64,000 nt of DNA from Aquibaculum sediminis (GCF_040712085.1 NZ_JBFCVK010000012.1:1-64000), one strand, 5' to 3'. Positions 16,022 through 26,137 are shown, numbered from the stretch's first letter. Translations and numbers: made by a program. The notes: a model not told the origin generated them from the letters alone.

Positions 16022-19000
16022 CTACTCGGCGGGCTGCTCGCCCGGTTTCGCCTGGCGCCGCTCTTCCGCCTCCAGCGCCTCGAGGTCCTGCGCCACGGCA
16101 TTGCGCGAGCGGGTGAAGCCCGCCAGCAGATCATAGAGCACCGGCACGACGAAGAGCGTCAAGACCGAGGCGAAGAGCAGTCCGCCGATCACCACCACAC
16201 CAATGGAAGCCCGGCTCTCGGCGCCGGCGCCCGTGGCCATGACCAGCGGCAGGGCACCAAAGACGGTGGAGATCGCGGTCATGAGGATGGGACGGAAGCG
16301 CAGTACTGAGCCTTCAACGATGGCCTCGCGCACGCTCATGCCTTCGTCGCGCAGCTGGTTGGCGAACTCGACGATCAGAATGCCGTTCTTAGCCAGCAGG
16401 CCGATCAGCAGAATCATACCGATCTGGCTGTAGATGTTGAGCGAGATGCCACTGAGCAGCAGGGCGCCCAGTGCTCCGGTGATGGCCAAAGGCACCACCA
16501 GCAGAATGATCAGCGGGTGGATCCAGCTTTCGAACTGCGCCGCCAGCACCAGGAAAACGATGAGCAGCGCGAGGGCGAAGGTGACATAGATCGCGCCGCT
16601 GGTCTCCATGAACTCCAGCGACTGGCCGAGATAGCCGAGCCGCGCCTCCGGCGGCAGTTCTTCCGCTGCCAAGTCCTGGATGAACGTCAGCGCCTGCCCC
16701 AGATCGTAGCCCTCGGCCAGGGAGGCGGTGATGGTGATCGACGGCAGGCGGTCGACGCGCGTCAGGCGCGGCGAGGCGCCCCGCTCCTCCACGGAGATCA
16801 GGCTCGACAGCGGCACGAGCTGGTCGTCGGAGGCGCGCAGGAAGATGTTCTCCAGATCGGCCGGGGTGGCCCGGTCGGCCGGATCGGCCTGGACGATGAC
16901 GTCATACTCGCGCCCGCGATCGAGATAGCGGCCGACCACACGCGAGGCGATCATGGTCTCGACGGCGCGCGCCACCTCTTCGGAGTTTACACCCAGGTCG
17001 GCCGCGCGGCGCCGGTCGACCGAGACATCGAGCTGCGGCCGGTTCTCGTCATAGTCGGTGTCGACGTTGACCAGCCCCGGATTCTCCCCGGCCCGCTCAA
17101 CCAGGCGGTCGGTCCAGCGTTTGATCTCATCGTAGTCGGCGCCGCTGACCACCACCTGCAGGGGCTGACGGAAGCTGGACTGGCCCAGTCCCGGCGGATT
17201 GACCGCGAAGGCGCGAATGCCCGGCACATTGCCCAGCATGGGGAAGATCTGCTGGGTGACGTCCTGCTGGCGCACCTCCCGCTCCTCCCAGGGCACCAGT
17301 CCAAGGATGGTGAAGGAGCGATTGCCGATGCCGCCAAAGCCCACAATGGTGAAGATGCGGTTGGCAAGCCCCTGTTCGCGGAACTGCTCGAGTTGCCCCT
17401 CGATGGCCTGGACGCTGCGATAGGTTTCCGCCGGCGTGGTGCCTTCGGCTGCGGTGCCAGGAATGATGATGACGCCGCGGTCCTCGGTGGGCGTCAACTC
17501 CTGGGGGAGATAGAGGAAAAGCTGGACGGCGGCCAGCGCGGCCACGAAGGCCAGCGCCAGCACCACGATTGGCAGCTTGAGCGACACCTGCAACGCGCGG
17601 CGATAACCGGCGGCAAGGCCGTTCAGGAAGCGCTCGGAACCGCGCACGAACATGTTGCCGCCACTCGTCGGCCGCAGCCACTTGGAGCAGAGCATGGGCG
17701 CGAGCGTCAGCGCGACCAGACTGGAGAAGATCACCGCCGCGGCCATGACGAAGCCGAACTCGGTAAAGAGCCGGCCCACGTTGCCTTCCATGAAGGCGAT
17801 GGGCACGAAGACGGCGATGAGGGTCAGGGTGGTGGCGATCACGGCAAAGGCCACCTGCCGGGCCCCGCGATAGGCCGCCATCAAGGGCGGCTCGCCCTCG
17901 TCGATGCGCCGCTGGATGTTCTCCAGCATCACGATCGCGTCATCCACCACCAGGCCGACGGCAAGGATCAGCGCCAGCAGCGTCAGCACGTTAATCGAGA
18001 AGCCCGCCGGCGCCATGATGATGAAGGCGCCGATGATGGATACCGGGATGGTGAAGGCCGGGATCGCCGTCGCACGGATCGACCGCAGGAAGAGAAAGAT
18101 GACGACGATGACCAGGGCCACGGCGATGCCAAGCGAGATCATCACCTCGCGCACGGCGGCGCGCACGAAAACCGATTCGTCGTAGCTGCGGGTGATCGAA
18201 ACGCCTGCTGGAAGGTTCTCCTCGATCAGGTCCAATTCGGCCTGCACCCGGTCCGAGACCTCGATGACGTTGGCATTCGACTGGCGAATGATGCCAAGCC
18301 CCACGGCCTGCTGCCCATCGGCACGCAGGATGGTGCGCTCGCTCTCCACGCCGCGCTCCACCCGGGCCACCTCACCCAGGCGCACCTGATAGTCCGGCGT
18401 GCGCGCCACCACGATCTCGGCGAACTCCTCGGCCGTGGCCAGCCGTGTCGAGGTGCGCACCGTCAGTTCCCGCGTCACCGATTCGATGCGCCCGGCAGGA
18501 AGCTCGAGGTTGTTCTGGCGCAGCGCGCTTTCGATGTCGGCAATGGTCAGGTTGCGCGCGGCCATGGCCTGGCGGTCGAGCCAGATGCGCATGGCATAGC
18601 GCCGCTCACCGCCGATGTTGATGCTGGCCACGCCCTCAAGCACCGACAGGCGATCCACCAGGTAGCGCCGGGCATAGTCGGTCAGTTCCGACGGCTCCAT
18701 GCGCTCGCTGGTCAGCGAGAGCCACAGCATGGGACGCGCATCGGCATCGGCCTTGCGCACGATGGGCGCGTCAGCCTGGTCCGGCAGGCGGTTGAGAACG
18801 CGTCCGATGGCGTCGCGCACATCGTTGGCTGCAACGTCGACGTCGCGATTGAGATTGAAGTTGATGGTGATGAATCCGCGCCCGTCGCGGCTTTCAGAGG
18901 TGATGTAGCGGATGCCTTCGACCGTGGCGATGGCGTCTTCGATGACCTCCACCACCTCGCTCTCAATCACCTGGGGCGAGGCTCCGGTGTACTCCACGCG

Positions 19001-19141
19001 GATGGAGACGATGGGCGGATCGATGTTGGGGTTCTCGCGGACCGCCAGCTGCATGAAGGAGGCGATCCCCAGCACGACGATCAGCAGACTCAGAACCGTG
19101 GCCAGCACCGGCCGCTTGATGGAGACGTCGGAGAGGACCAT
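16022..19141 (-). CDS. RND-family efflux pump, inner-membrane permease (HAE1 type)
   Basis: Proton-driven exporter of 1039 aa, the normal length, with twelve helices and two large periplasmic loops. The proton-relay Asp pair is seen in GLVVDDAIVMLENI (about residue 398), and the start MVLSDVSIKRPVLATV is typical of the family. The gene begins 12 nt after the adaptor gene on the same strand, so they are co-transcribed. No outer-membrane TolC-like gene is in the window, so a channel encoded elsewhere is needed. The substrate cannot be told from sequence; drugs, detergents or lipids are typical of HAE1 pumps. Confidence 0.96.
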   Translation of the reverse strand: MVLSDVSIKRPVLATVLSLLIVVLGIASFMQLAVRENPNIDPPIVSIRVEYTGASPQVIESEVVEVIEDAIATVEGIRYITSESRDGRGFITINFNLNRDVDVAANDVRDAIGRVLNRLPDQADAPIVRKADADARPMLWLSLTSERMEPSELTDYARRYLVDRLSVLEGVASINIGGERRYAMRIWLDRQAMAARNLTIADIESALRQNNLELPAGRIESVTRELTVRTSTRLATAEEFAEIVVARTPDYQVRLGEVARVERGVESERTILRADGQQAVGLGIIRQSNANVIEVSDRVQAELDLIEENLPAGVSITRSYDESVFVRAAVREVMISLGIAVALVIVVIFLFLRSIRATAIPAFTIPVSIIGAFIIMAPAGFSINVLTLLALILAVGLVVDDAIVMLENIQRRIDEGEPPLMAAYRGARQVAFAVIATTLTLIAVFVPIAFMEGNVGRLFTEFGFVMAAAVIFSSLVALTLAPMLCSKWLRPTSGGNMFVRGSERFLNGLAAGYRRALQVSLKLPIVVLALAFVAALAAVQLFLYLPQELTPTEDRGVIIIPGTAAEGTTPAETYRSVQAIEGQLEQFREQGLANRIFTIVGFGGIGNRSFTILGLVPWEEREVRQQDVTQQIFPMLGNVPGIRAFAVNPPGLGQSSFRQPLQVVVSGADYDEIKRWTDRLVERAGENPGLVNVDTDYDENRPQLDVSVDRRRAADLGVNSEEVARAVETMIASRVVGRYLDRGREYDVIVQADPADRATPADLENIFLRASDDQLVPLSSLISVEERGASPRLTRVDRLPSITITASLAEGYDLGQALTFIQDLAAEELPPEARLGYLGQSLEFMETSGAIYVTFALALLIVFLVLAAQFESWIHPLIILLVVPLAITGALGALLLSGISLNIYSQIGMILLIGLLAKNGILIVEFANQLRDEGMSVREAIVEGSVLRFRPILMTAISTVFGALPLVMATGAGAESRASIGVVVIGGLLFASVLTLFVVPVLYDLLAGFTRSRNAVAQDLEALEAEERRQAKPGEQPAE

Positions 19142-19153
19142 TGCGCCCGGGCC

Positions 19154-20245
19154 TCAGACGCCGGCCGCCGCGCCGGGGGCCTGCTCATCCCCATCGACGA
19201 TGCGCACCTCCATGCCGTCGCCCAGGCGCTGCAGGCCCAAAACGGCCACGGCTTCGCCGGGCGCCAGGCCGTCGCGTATTTCCACTTCGCCATGCAGCCG
19301 CTGGCCCATGGTGACGGCCCGCCGCTCCGCCCGCTCGTCGGCGATCACGAAGACGTAGCTGTCGCTGCCTTCATTGACCAGCGCTGCCTCCGGCACCAGG
19401 ACGGCCTCATCGTTCGCGTCCACGGTAAGAGACACACCCATGAACATGCCCGGCCGCAAACGCCGATCGGAATTCGCCAACTCCGCCTGAACCCGAAGCG
19501 ACCGGGTCACACTGTCCACCCGGGTGTCGATCCGGGTCACCCGACCGATGATCGGTTGTCCGGGAAAGGCGGAACTGTTCGCCTCCACCGCCAGGCCCGG
19601 CTCAAGGGCGGACAGGAAGCGCTCGGGTACCGAGAAGTCCAGTCGCAGGGAAGAAATGTCGTCGAGAGTCGTGACGCGTTGCTGCGGCTGGACGAAGGCG
19701 CCGCGGCTGATCTCGCGCAATCCAAGCACGCCATCGAAGGGCGCCCTGATCTCCTTGTCATCCAGCGCGGCCTGCAGGGCCGCCACCCGCGCGTCCGCCG
19801 CAGCGAGGCCGGCACGCAGTTCATCGACCCGCGCCTGGGCGACATTCTGGGACTGCAGGAGGCGATTGGCGCGTTGCAGTTGGCTGGCGACGTCATTGCG
19901 CAAGGCCTGGGCCTCGCGAAGCTGCGCGGCCTCGCGCTCCTTGTCGATTTCGACCAGGAGCTGGTCCTCCTCGACCTGCTCGCCTTCCTCGAAGTGGATC
20001 GCGACAACCCGTCCGGCCACCGGCGCCACCACTTCCACAGCTTCGCGCGCCCGAGTCGTGCCCACGCTTTCCACCCGCAACACCACACGCCCGCTGCGCG
20101 CTTCGGCCACCGCCACAGGCACCGCAGCCGACCCCCCCGGGCGCGACTCCTCGCGTGCCGCAGGCTCGCCCAGAGCCTGCCAGGCGGCATAGGCGCCGGC
20201 CGCGATCGCCAGAACGATCGCCAATTGCAAGAGAGTCCGCTTCAT
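19154..20245 (-). CDS. RND efflux pump periplasmic adaptor (membrane fusion protein)
   Basis: A 363-aa adaptor that links the RND permease to an outer-membrane channel. It has an N-terminal helix or signal segment (about residues 5-22), a first lipoyl half with VAPVAGRVVAIHFEEGEQV, a helical hairpin, a second half with IRAPFDGVLGLREIS, then beta-barrel and membrane-proximal parts. There is no lipobox Cys, so it is probably anchored by its N-terminal helix. I chose the ATG at 20245 with an AAGGTG site close upstream; a GTG lies two codons earlier. It is the first gene of the pump operon. Confidence 0.93.
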   Translation of the reverse strand: MKRTLLQLAIVLAIAAGAYAAWQALGEPAAREESRPGGSAAVPVAVAEARSGRVVLRVESVGTTRAREAVEVVAPVAGRVVAIHFEEGEQVEEDQLLVEIDKEREAAQLREAQALRNDVASQLQRANRLLQSQNVAQARVDELRAGLAAADARVAALQAALDDKEIRAPFDGVLGLREISRGAFVQPQQRVTTLDDISSLRLDFSVPERFLSALEPGLAVEANSSAFPGQPIIGRVTRIDTRVDSVTRSLRVQAELANSDRRLRPGMFMGVSLTVDANDEAVLVPEAALVNEGSDSYVFVIADERAERRAVTMGQRLHGEVEIRDGLAPGEAVAVLGLQRLGDGMEVRIVDGDEQAPGAAAGV

Positions 20246-20514
20246 GATCACCTTAATATCATCGCCGCGTTGATACTACGCCGCGAAGGGCTCACTCCAT
20301 CCCCAGCGATCGGGACCAGGTCGCGCGAAGCTGCGACAGCACTGATCCACAATCTCTTCTACGTACTTGCCCGCCGGAGAGATCACAGGGTCACGTGGTC
20401 GCCCGGAATAGGAAGCCCCGGACACACAACCGACTGGAAAAACGCCTGCTTTCCCGGCACACTTGCCGTGGCGCAACCTACAGCAGACCGCCGGGGAGTG
20501 GAATAGAAAGCGCA

Positions 20515-21117
20515 ATGCTTCAACGAGCGATTCTTTCAGCATTACTCACTTTGACCCTGGCAATGGCCACTCCGGCGCTTGCCGACCTGCCGCGGCCGCC
20601 GGGCCCGAAACCGGCACAGATCGGACTGTCGCAGCCGGCAGCACTGAGCGCGCTGCCCGAGGCCCCTCTGCGCAATGGCGCACACACGGAACCGCTGGCC
20701 GACTACGTTCTGGTGGACAAGACCGAGCGCGTTCTCTCCCTCTTTGCCGAGGGGGAGGAGATCGCGCGCTTTCCCATCCAGCTCGGCAAGGAGCCAACAG
20801 GTCACAAGCTGCGCGAGGGCGACAACCGCACACCGGAAGGCCTCTACCACATCGACTGGCGCAATCCCGACAGTGCCTTCTTTCTCTCGCTGCGCGTTTC
20901 CTATCCCAACAGCGAGGACCGGGCCCGCGCCGAGGCCGAAGGGGTGAGCCCGGGCGGCATGATCATGCTGCACGGCATGCCCAACGACGTGGAGTACCGC
21001 CGCGAGGTCTGGGATGAAGACAACTGGACCAACGGCTGCATCGCCCTGCGTGATCATCACATCGCCGAGGTCTGGGACCGGGTGGCGGTGGGCACACCCA
21101 TCGAGATTCGCCCCTGA
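20515..21117 (+). CDS. L,D-transpeptidase (YkuD domain), exported
   Basis: Predicted periplasmic peptidoglycan enzyme of 200 aa. The signal peptide runs from the ATG at 20515 to about TPALA (residue 23). The YkuD domain covers about residues 60-200 and carries HGMPN and the catalytic TNGCIALRD motif, with Cys as nucleophile and the following Arg. Such enzymes form 3-3 crosslinks or attach proteins to peptidoglycan; which reaction applies here is not decided. The in-frame extension up to 20395 is Arg-rich and lacks a signal peptide, so it is rejected. The 20246-20514 interval holds the divergent upstream regions of this gene and the pump operon. Confidence 0.9.
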   Translation: MLQRAILSALLTLTLAMATPALADLPRPPGPKPAQIGLSQPAALSALPEAPLRNGAHTEPLADYVLVDKTERVLSLFAEGEEIARFPIQLGKEPTGHKLREGDNRTPEGLYHIDWRNPDSAFFLSLRVSYPNSEDRARAEAEGVSPGGMIMLHGMPNDVEYRREVWDEDNWTNGCIALRDHHIAEVWDRVAVGTPIEIRP

Positions 21118-21235
21118 TGCGACATGTGCGTCCTGCGCACAGCACTGTAGTTTTTGACGCTGCCTCAATCGCTCTCTAACATCAGCGCCCCGCCGTCGTC
21201 GTGAGACGGCCAGGGCAATGAATAGGGGAGCGACG

Positions 21236-23512
21236 ATGGGCGACGGCAAGGCACGGACCCTGGCACAGGATGCACTGGACTTTCACACACAGGGCCGGCC
21301 CGGCAAGCTGGAGGTCACGCCGACCAAGCCGCTGACCACGCAGCGCGACCTCTCGCTCGCTTACTCCCCTGGTGTGGCCGAACCCTGTCTGCGGATCGCC
21401 GAGGACCCCGCCACGGCTTACGACTACACGGTCAAAGGCAACCTCGTGGCCGTCATCTCCAACGGCACGGCGGTGCTGGGCCTGGGCAACCTGGGCGCGC
21501 TGGCCTCGAAGCCGGTGATGGAGGGCAAGTCCGTCCTCTTCAAGCGCTTCGCCGACGTGGACGGCATCGACCTCGAGGTGTCCACCGAGGATGTGGATGA
21601 GTTCGTCAACTGCGTGCGCTTTCTCGGCGCGACCTTCGGCGGCATCAATCTCGAGGACATCAAAGCGCCGGAGTGTTTCATCATCGAGGAGCGGCTGAAG
21701 GAGCTGCTCGACATTCCGGTCTTCCACGATGACCAGCACGGCACCGCGATCATCGCCGTCGCCGGCATCATCAATGCCCTGCACCTGACGGGTCGCGAAC
21801 TGGCTGGCGCACGCATGGTGATCAACGGCGCCGGCTCCGCGGGCATCGCCTGCGCCGAACTGGTCAAGGCCATGGGCATGCGCCCGGAGAACGTGACCGT
21901 CTGCGACACCAAGGGCGTGATCTACCGTGGCCGCACCAGCGGCATGAACCAGTGGAAGTCGGCGCACGCGGTGGAAACCGAGGCGCGCAGCCTCGCCGAT
22001 GCCCTGGAGGGCGCGGATATCTTCTTCGGCCTTTCGGCCAAGGGCGCCATGACCCGCGAGATGGTGGCCTCCATGGCCGACAATCCCATCATCTTCGCCA
22101 TGGCCAACCCCGATCCGGAAATCACGCCCGAGGAGGTGGCCGAGGTCCGCAACGATGCGATCATGGCCACCGGGCGCTCCGACTATCCCAACCAGGTCAA
22201 CAACGTCCTGGGCTTCCCCTACATCTTCCGCGGTGCGCTGGACGTGCGCGCCTCGACCATCAATATGGAGATGAAGATCGCTGCCGCCGAGGCGTTGGCC
22301 GCGCTGGCGCGCGAGGATGTGCCGGACGAGGTGGACAAGGCCTATGCCGGGCGCCGCCTGCGCTACGGCCGAGAGTACATCATCCCCGCCCCCTTCGACC
22401 CGCGCCTGATCGTCGCCGTGCCCAAGGCCGTGGCCCAGGCCGCGGTGGACAGCGGGGTCGCGCGCAAACCGATTGAGGACATGCGCGCCTACGAGCAGCA
22501 GCTTTCCGCCCGGCTCGACCCCACGGCGGCAAGCCTGCAGTCGATCTTCGAGAAGGTGCGGCGCTCGCCGCGGCGCATCGTCTTCGCCGAGGGCGAGGAA
22601 GAGAAAACCATCCGGGCGGCCCTGGCCTACCACAATGCCGGGCTGGGCAAGCCGATCCTCATCGGCCGCGAGGAGCCGATCCGCGCGACCATGGAGGCGC
22701 TCGGCGTCTCCGGAGACTTTGCCGAGATCGCCAACGCGGCGATCGGCAACCACCGCGAACGCTATACCGAGTACCTCTACAACAGGTTGAACCGGAAGGG
22801 CTCGCTCTATCGCGACTGCGTGCGCATGGTGAACCAGAACCGCAACATATTCGCCGCCTGCATGGTCGCCTGTGGCGAGGCAGACGCCCTGGTCACCGGC
22901 CTGACGCGGAACTTCAACGTCGCCTACGAGGACGTGACCCGGGCCATCGACGCCAAGCCGGGCCGCCAGGTCTTCGGCCTCAACATGCTGCTGCACCGCG
23001 GCGGCACGCTCTTTATTGCCGACACGCAGATCCACGAGCTGCCATCGGCGGAGATGATCGCCGACATCGCCGAGCAGACGGCGGAGTTCGCCCGTGGCAT
23101 GGGGCACGAGCCGCGGGTGGCGCTGCTCTCCTTCTCCAGCTTCGGCAACCCGCCGCGCGAACGGGCAATGCGGGTGCGCGAGGCCATCGCCGTGCTGGAT
23201 TCCCGCGCGCCGGACTTCGAGTACGACGGGGAGATGCAGGCCGGCGTGGCCCTGAACCACGGGCTGATGCAGGAGCTCTATCCCTTCTGCCGTCTCTCGG
23301 GACCGGCGAACGTGCTGGTGATGCCGGCCTTGCATGCCGCCAACATCTCCACCCAGATGATGCAGGAGCTGGGCGCCGGGACCATGATCGGGCCGCTGCT
23401 CAACGGTCTCGCCTGCCCGGCCCAGATCGTCGGACTCGGCTCGACGGTCGGCGACCTGGTCAATGCCGCCGCCCTCGCTGGATACGGCGCCTTGTCCGAC
23501 CGCCTCGGCTGA
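21236..23512 (+). CDS. maeB: NADP-dependent malic enzyme with phosphotransacetylase-like C-terminal domain
   Basis: Converts malate to pyruvate and CO2 with NADPH formation, feeding gluconeogenesis and biosynthesis. The product is 758 aa: malic enzyme domains (about 1-425, with SLAYSPGVAEPC, VFHDDQHGTA and the NAD(P)-binding INGAGSAGIAC) and a C-terminal phosphate-acetyltransferase-like domain (about 430-755, RRIVFAEGEEEK). In characterised MaeB proteins the second domain is not an active transacetylase but senses acetyl-CoA (family knowledge). The ATG at 21236 follows GGGGAG by 5 nt; an ATG at 21218 lacks such a site. It stands alone. Confidence 0.96.
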   Translation: MGDGKARTLAQDALDFHTQGRPGKLEVTPTKPLTTQRDLSLAYSPGVAEPCLRIAEDPATAYDYTVKGNLVAVISNGTAVLGLGNLGALASKPVMEGKSVLFKRFADVDGIDLEVSTEDVDEFVNCVRFLGATFGGINLEDIKAPECFIIEERLKELLDIPVFHDDQHGTAIIAVAGIINALHLTGRELAGARMVINGAGSAGIACAELVKAMGMRPENVTVCDTKGVIYRGRTSGMNQWKSAHAVETEARSLADALEGADIFFGLSAKGAMTREMVASMADNPIIFAMANPDPEITPEEVAEVRNDAIMATGRSDYPNQVNNVLGFPYIFRGALDVRASTINMEMKIAAAEALAALAREDVPDEVDKAYAGRRLRYGREYIIPAPFDPRLIVAVPKAVAQAAVDSGVARKPIEDMRAYEQQLSARLDPTAASLQSIFEKVRRSPRRIVFAEGEEEKTIRAALAYHNAGLGKPILIGREEPIRATMEALGVSGDFAEIANAAIGNHRERYTEYLYNRLNRKGSLYRDCVRMVNQNRNIFAACMVACGEADALVTGLTRNFNVAYEDVTRAIDAKPGRQVFGLNMLLHRGGTLFIADTQIHELPSAEMIADIAEQTAEFARGMGHEPRVALLSFSSFGNPPRERAMRVREAIAVLDSRAPDFEYDGEMQAGVALNHGLMQELYPFCRLSGPANVLVMPALHAANISTQMMQELGAGTMIGPLLNGLACPAQIVGLGSTVGDLVNAAALAGYGALSDRLG

Positions 23513-23613
23513 GCTTCGGCCGCGCCGCTTACCCCCAAAGCCTGCGCGGTTGACAGGCCCCGCTTGCCTGCCTTCCATGGCGGGGAATTTTGCGGCGGGA
23601 AAGGCACGACGGC

Positions 23614-24156
23614 ATGAAGGTTATCGGGCTGGCGGGATGGAGCGGCGCGGGCAAGACCACCCTGGTCTGCAAGCTGATCCCGGCGTTGCGGCGGCGCGGC
23701 GTGTCGATTTCCACCATCAAGCACGCCCATCACGCCTTCGACGTGGACAAGCCCGGCAAGGATTCCTACGAGCATCGCGCCGCCGGTGCCACGGAGGTGC
23801 TGGTCTCCTCGGGCAAGCGCTGGGCGCTGATGCATGAGTTGCGCGAGGAGGCCGAGCCGACGGTGGAGGAACTGCTGGGACGGCTCAGCCCGGTGGACCT
23901 CGCGATCATCGAGGGCTTCAAGCGCGAGGGGCACGACAAGCTCGAGGTCTGGCGCCGCTCGATCGACAAGCCGCTGCTGGCCGGCGAGGACCCGCGCGTC
24001 GTGGCGATCTGCAGCGACGGGCCGGTGCCGGAAGCCGCCGAGCTGCCCGGCGGCCCGAGGCCGGTGCTTGACCTGAACGACGTGGATGCCATCGCCGACT
24101 TCATCCTCGCCCACTGCGGGCTGGAGGCGAAGGTGGCTCAGCGGGAAGAGGCCTGA
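23614..24156 (+). CDS. mobB: Molybdopterin-guanine dinucleotide biosynthesis adaptor MobB
   Basis: GTP-binding protein that assists MobA in adding GMP to molybdenum cofactor. It has 180 aa from the ATG at 23614. The P-loop GWSGAGKTT is at residues 8-16, followed by the MobB motifs STIKHAHHAFDVDKPGKDS and HRAAGA. The in-frame extension upstream to 23590 is not needed. It is the first of four tightly packed plus-strand cofactor genes; moeA starts 2 nt after its stop. mobA is not in the window. Confidence 0.93.
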   Translation: MKVIGLAGWSGAGKTTLVCKLIPALRRRGVSISTIKHAHHAFDVDKPGKDSYEHRAAGATEVLVSSGKRWALMHELREEAEPTVEELLGRLSPVDLAIIEGFKREGHDKLEVWRRSIDKPLLAGEDPRVVAICSDGPVPEAAELPGGPRPVLDLNDVDAIADFILAHCGLEAKVAQREEA

Positions 24157-24158
24157 GC

Positions 24159-25415
24159 ATGGCCCAGCTCAGCGACGACTGCTTTGCCCACGGCGGGCCG
24201 CTGCTGCCCTGCGACGCGGCGCTGGCGCTGCTGCGCGAACGGCTGGTCCGGGTGACCGAGGACGAAACCCTGCCGCTGGCCCAGGCCCTGGGTCGGGTGC
24301 TGACCGAGGAGGTCATCGCGCCCGCCGATGTGCCTCCGCATGCGAACTCAGCCGTGGACGGCTACGCCGTCTATTTCGACGATCTGAAGCGAGATAGCGA
24401 GACCCGCCTGCCGCTGTCGGGACGGGTTGCCGCTGGGCAAGCCCTGCCCGAGCCGCAGCAGCCGGGCACGGCTGTGCGCATCTTCACCGGCGCCCCCCTG
24501 CCCCAGGGCGCCGACACCGTGATGATGCAGGAGGATTGCCGCGAGGAGGCGGGGGCCGTGATCATCGCGCCCGGCATAAAGCGCGGGTCCAACTGCCGCA
24601 GTGCCGGCGAGGACGTCGCCAAGGGAAGCCGCGTGCTCGCAGCCGGTCGGCGGCTGCGCGCCCCGGATCTCGGCCAGGCGGCCGCCGTGGGTCGGCGCAG
24701 CCTGCAGGTCTCGCGCTGTCTGCGCGTGGCGCTCTTTTCCACAGGCGACGAACTGCGTGAGCCGGGCGAGGCCCTGGTCCCTGGCGCGATCCACGACTCC
24801 AACCGCTACACCCTGATCGGCCTGCTGCAGGGACTGGGCTGCGCGGTGTCCGATCTCGGCATCCTGCCGGACCGGCGCGACGACATCTCGGGCGCGCTGA
24901 AGGAGGCAGCCCGGAGCCATGACCTGCTCATCACCTCCGGCGGCGTGTCCACAGGCGACGAAGATCACGTCAAGCAAGCGGTGGAAGCACTGGGGCAACT
25001 GCATGCCTGGCGGCTGGCGATCAAGCCCGGTCGTCCGATTGCGCTGGGCCAGTTGGGCCGCGTGCCCTTCATCGGCCTGCCCGGCAACCCCGCTGCCGTG
25101 GTCGTGACCTTCACAATGCTGGTGCGGCCACTGCTCCTCCTGCTCATGGGCGGCGAAGCAGAAGCGCCCTTGCGCTTTCCAGTGGCCGCCGGCTTCGACT
25201 ACAAGAAGAAGCCCGACCGACGCGAATGGGTGCGTGCCTCCCTGCACCGCGAGGCAAACGGTCGGCTGACGGCAATAAAGTTTCCCCGGGACGGCGCGGG
25301 CATCCTCAGCTCCCTGGTGGAAAGCGATGGGCTTATCGAACTGCCGGAAAGCCTCACCCGCCTGGAAGCCGGCGCGATGGTCGACTTCCTGCCTTTCAGT
25401 GAACTCTTCGGATGA
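24159..25415 (+). CDS. moeA: Molybdopterin molybdenumtransferase MoeA
   Basis: Inserts molybdate into adenylated molybdopterin, the last step of Moco assembly. The 418-aa length is normal. Motifs are HANSAVDGYAV near residue 65, IFTGAPLPQGADTV, the MogA-like GDELREPGE, TSGGVSTGDEDHVK, and IGLPGNPAAVV. The GAGC-ATG junction with mobB leaves 2 nt between the genes, and moaD follows after 13 nt, so expression is probably coupled. Confidence 0.96.
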   Translation: MAQLSDDCFAHGGPLLPCDAALALLRERLVRVTEDETLPLAQALGRVLTEEVIAPADVPPHANSAVDGYAVYFDDLKRDSETRLPLSGRVAAGQALPEPQQPGTAVRIFTGAPLPQGADTVMMQEDCREEAGAVIIAPGIKRGSNCRSAGEDVAKGSRVLAAGRRLRAPDLGQAAAVGRRSLQVSRCLRVALFSTGDELREPGEALVPGAIHDSNRYTLIGLLQGLGCAVSDLGILPDRRDDISGALKEAARSHDLLITSGGVSTGDEDHVKQAVEALGQLHAWRLAIKPGRPIALGQLGRVPFIGLPGNPAAVVVTFTMLVRPLLLLLMGGEAEAPLRFPVAAGFDYKKKPDRREWVRASLHREANGRLTAIKFPRDGAGILSSLVESDGLIELPESLTRLEAGAMVDFLPFSELFG

Positions 25416-25428
25416 GTGGGAGGGTAAA

Positions 25429-25680
25429 GTGCGTCTGCTCTATTTTGCCTGGTTGAAACAGAAGACCGGAGTCACTGAGGAAGAGGTCGAGCTTCCCGGC
25501 GAGGTGACCAAGGTCAGCGAACTGCTGGACTGGTTGGCCGGACGCGGCGAGGGCTACGCCGAGGCGCTGGCCAACCGCAAGACCATCCGCGTTGCGGTCA
25601 ATCAGGAGTACGCCCGGGCGGACGATCCGGTAAAGAATGGCGACGAGGTGGCGCTCTTCCCACCGGTCACCGGAGGCTGA
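25429..25680 (+). CDS. moaD: Molybdopterin synthase small subunit MoaD
   Basis: Ubiquitin-like sulfur carrier of 83 aa. The C-terminus is the required GlyGly (PPVTGG), which is adenylated and turned into a thiocarboxylate. I start at the GTG at 25429 (VRLLYFAWLK), with GGGAGGG upstream; the longer reading frame that begins inside moeA encodes an unrelated leader. It is directly followed by moaE, its partner in molybdopterin synthase. Confidence 0.93.
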   Translation: MRLLYFAWLKQKTGVTEEEVELPGEVTKVSELLDWLAGRGEGYAEALANRKTIRVAVNQEYARADDPVKNGDEVALFPPVTGG

Positions 25681-25684
25681 AGCC

Positions 25685-26137
25685 ATGGCCGTACGCGTAC
25701 AGCGCGAGGACTTTGACCCCGGCGCAGAGATCGCGGCTCTGACTGCCGGGAACACCGCCGTGGGCGGCCTGGCCGTCTTCGTCGGTCTCGTGCGCGAAAT
25801 GGCGGAGAACCGCCAGCTCTCGGCCATGACGCTCGAACACTATCCGGGCATGACCGAAAAGATGCTGGAGCGTATCGAGGCGGAAGCGAAGGAGCGCTGG
25901 CCCCTGGAGGCCAGCCTGATCATCCATCGCCACGGCCGGCTTGAGCCGGGCGAGCGCATCGTTTTGGTCGCGGCCGCCAGCCCGCACCGCGACGCCGCCT
26001 TCGATGCCTGCCGCTTCCTGATCGACTGGCTCAAGACCCAGGCACCCTTCTGGAAGCTGGAAGAGGACAGCAAGGGCACCGGCACCTGGGTGGAAGCCCG
26101 CGAGTGTGACGAGGAGGCGGCAGACCGCTGGCAATGA
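25685..26137 (+). CDS. moaE: Molybdopterin synthase large subunit MoaE
   Basis: Catalytic subunit that, with MoaD, adds the dithiolene sulfurs to precursor Z. It has 150 aa from the ATG at 25685, whose GGAGG site overlaps the end of moaD. Family features are AVGGLAVFVGLVRE, LEHYPGMTEKML and the IHRHGRLEPGE and ASPHRDAAFDACRFLIDWLK stretches. This ends the mobB-moeA-moaD-moaE run. Confidence 0.95.
   Translation: MAVRVQREDFDPGAEIAALTAGNTAVGGLAVFVGLVREMAENRQLSAMTLEHYPGMTEKMLERIEAEAKERWPLEASLIIHRHGRLEPGERIVLVAAASPHRDAAFDACRFLIDWLKTQAPFWKLEEDSKGTGTWVEARECDEEAADRWQ

Noticed and set aside
16517..20506. A very long open frame on the plus strand, antisense to the RND pump and adaptor genes
   Set aside because: Its translation is rich in Arg, Gly, His and Gln with no domain, while the opposite strand encodes clear RND proteins. 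Long antisense frames are expected in GC-rich genes.
21182..23578. A long minus-strand frame opposite the malic enzyme gene
   Set aside because: The plus strand has a full malic enzyme with all motifs. The antisense product is His/Gly/Arg-rich and matches nothing known.
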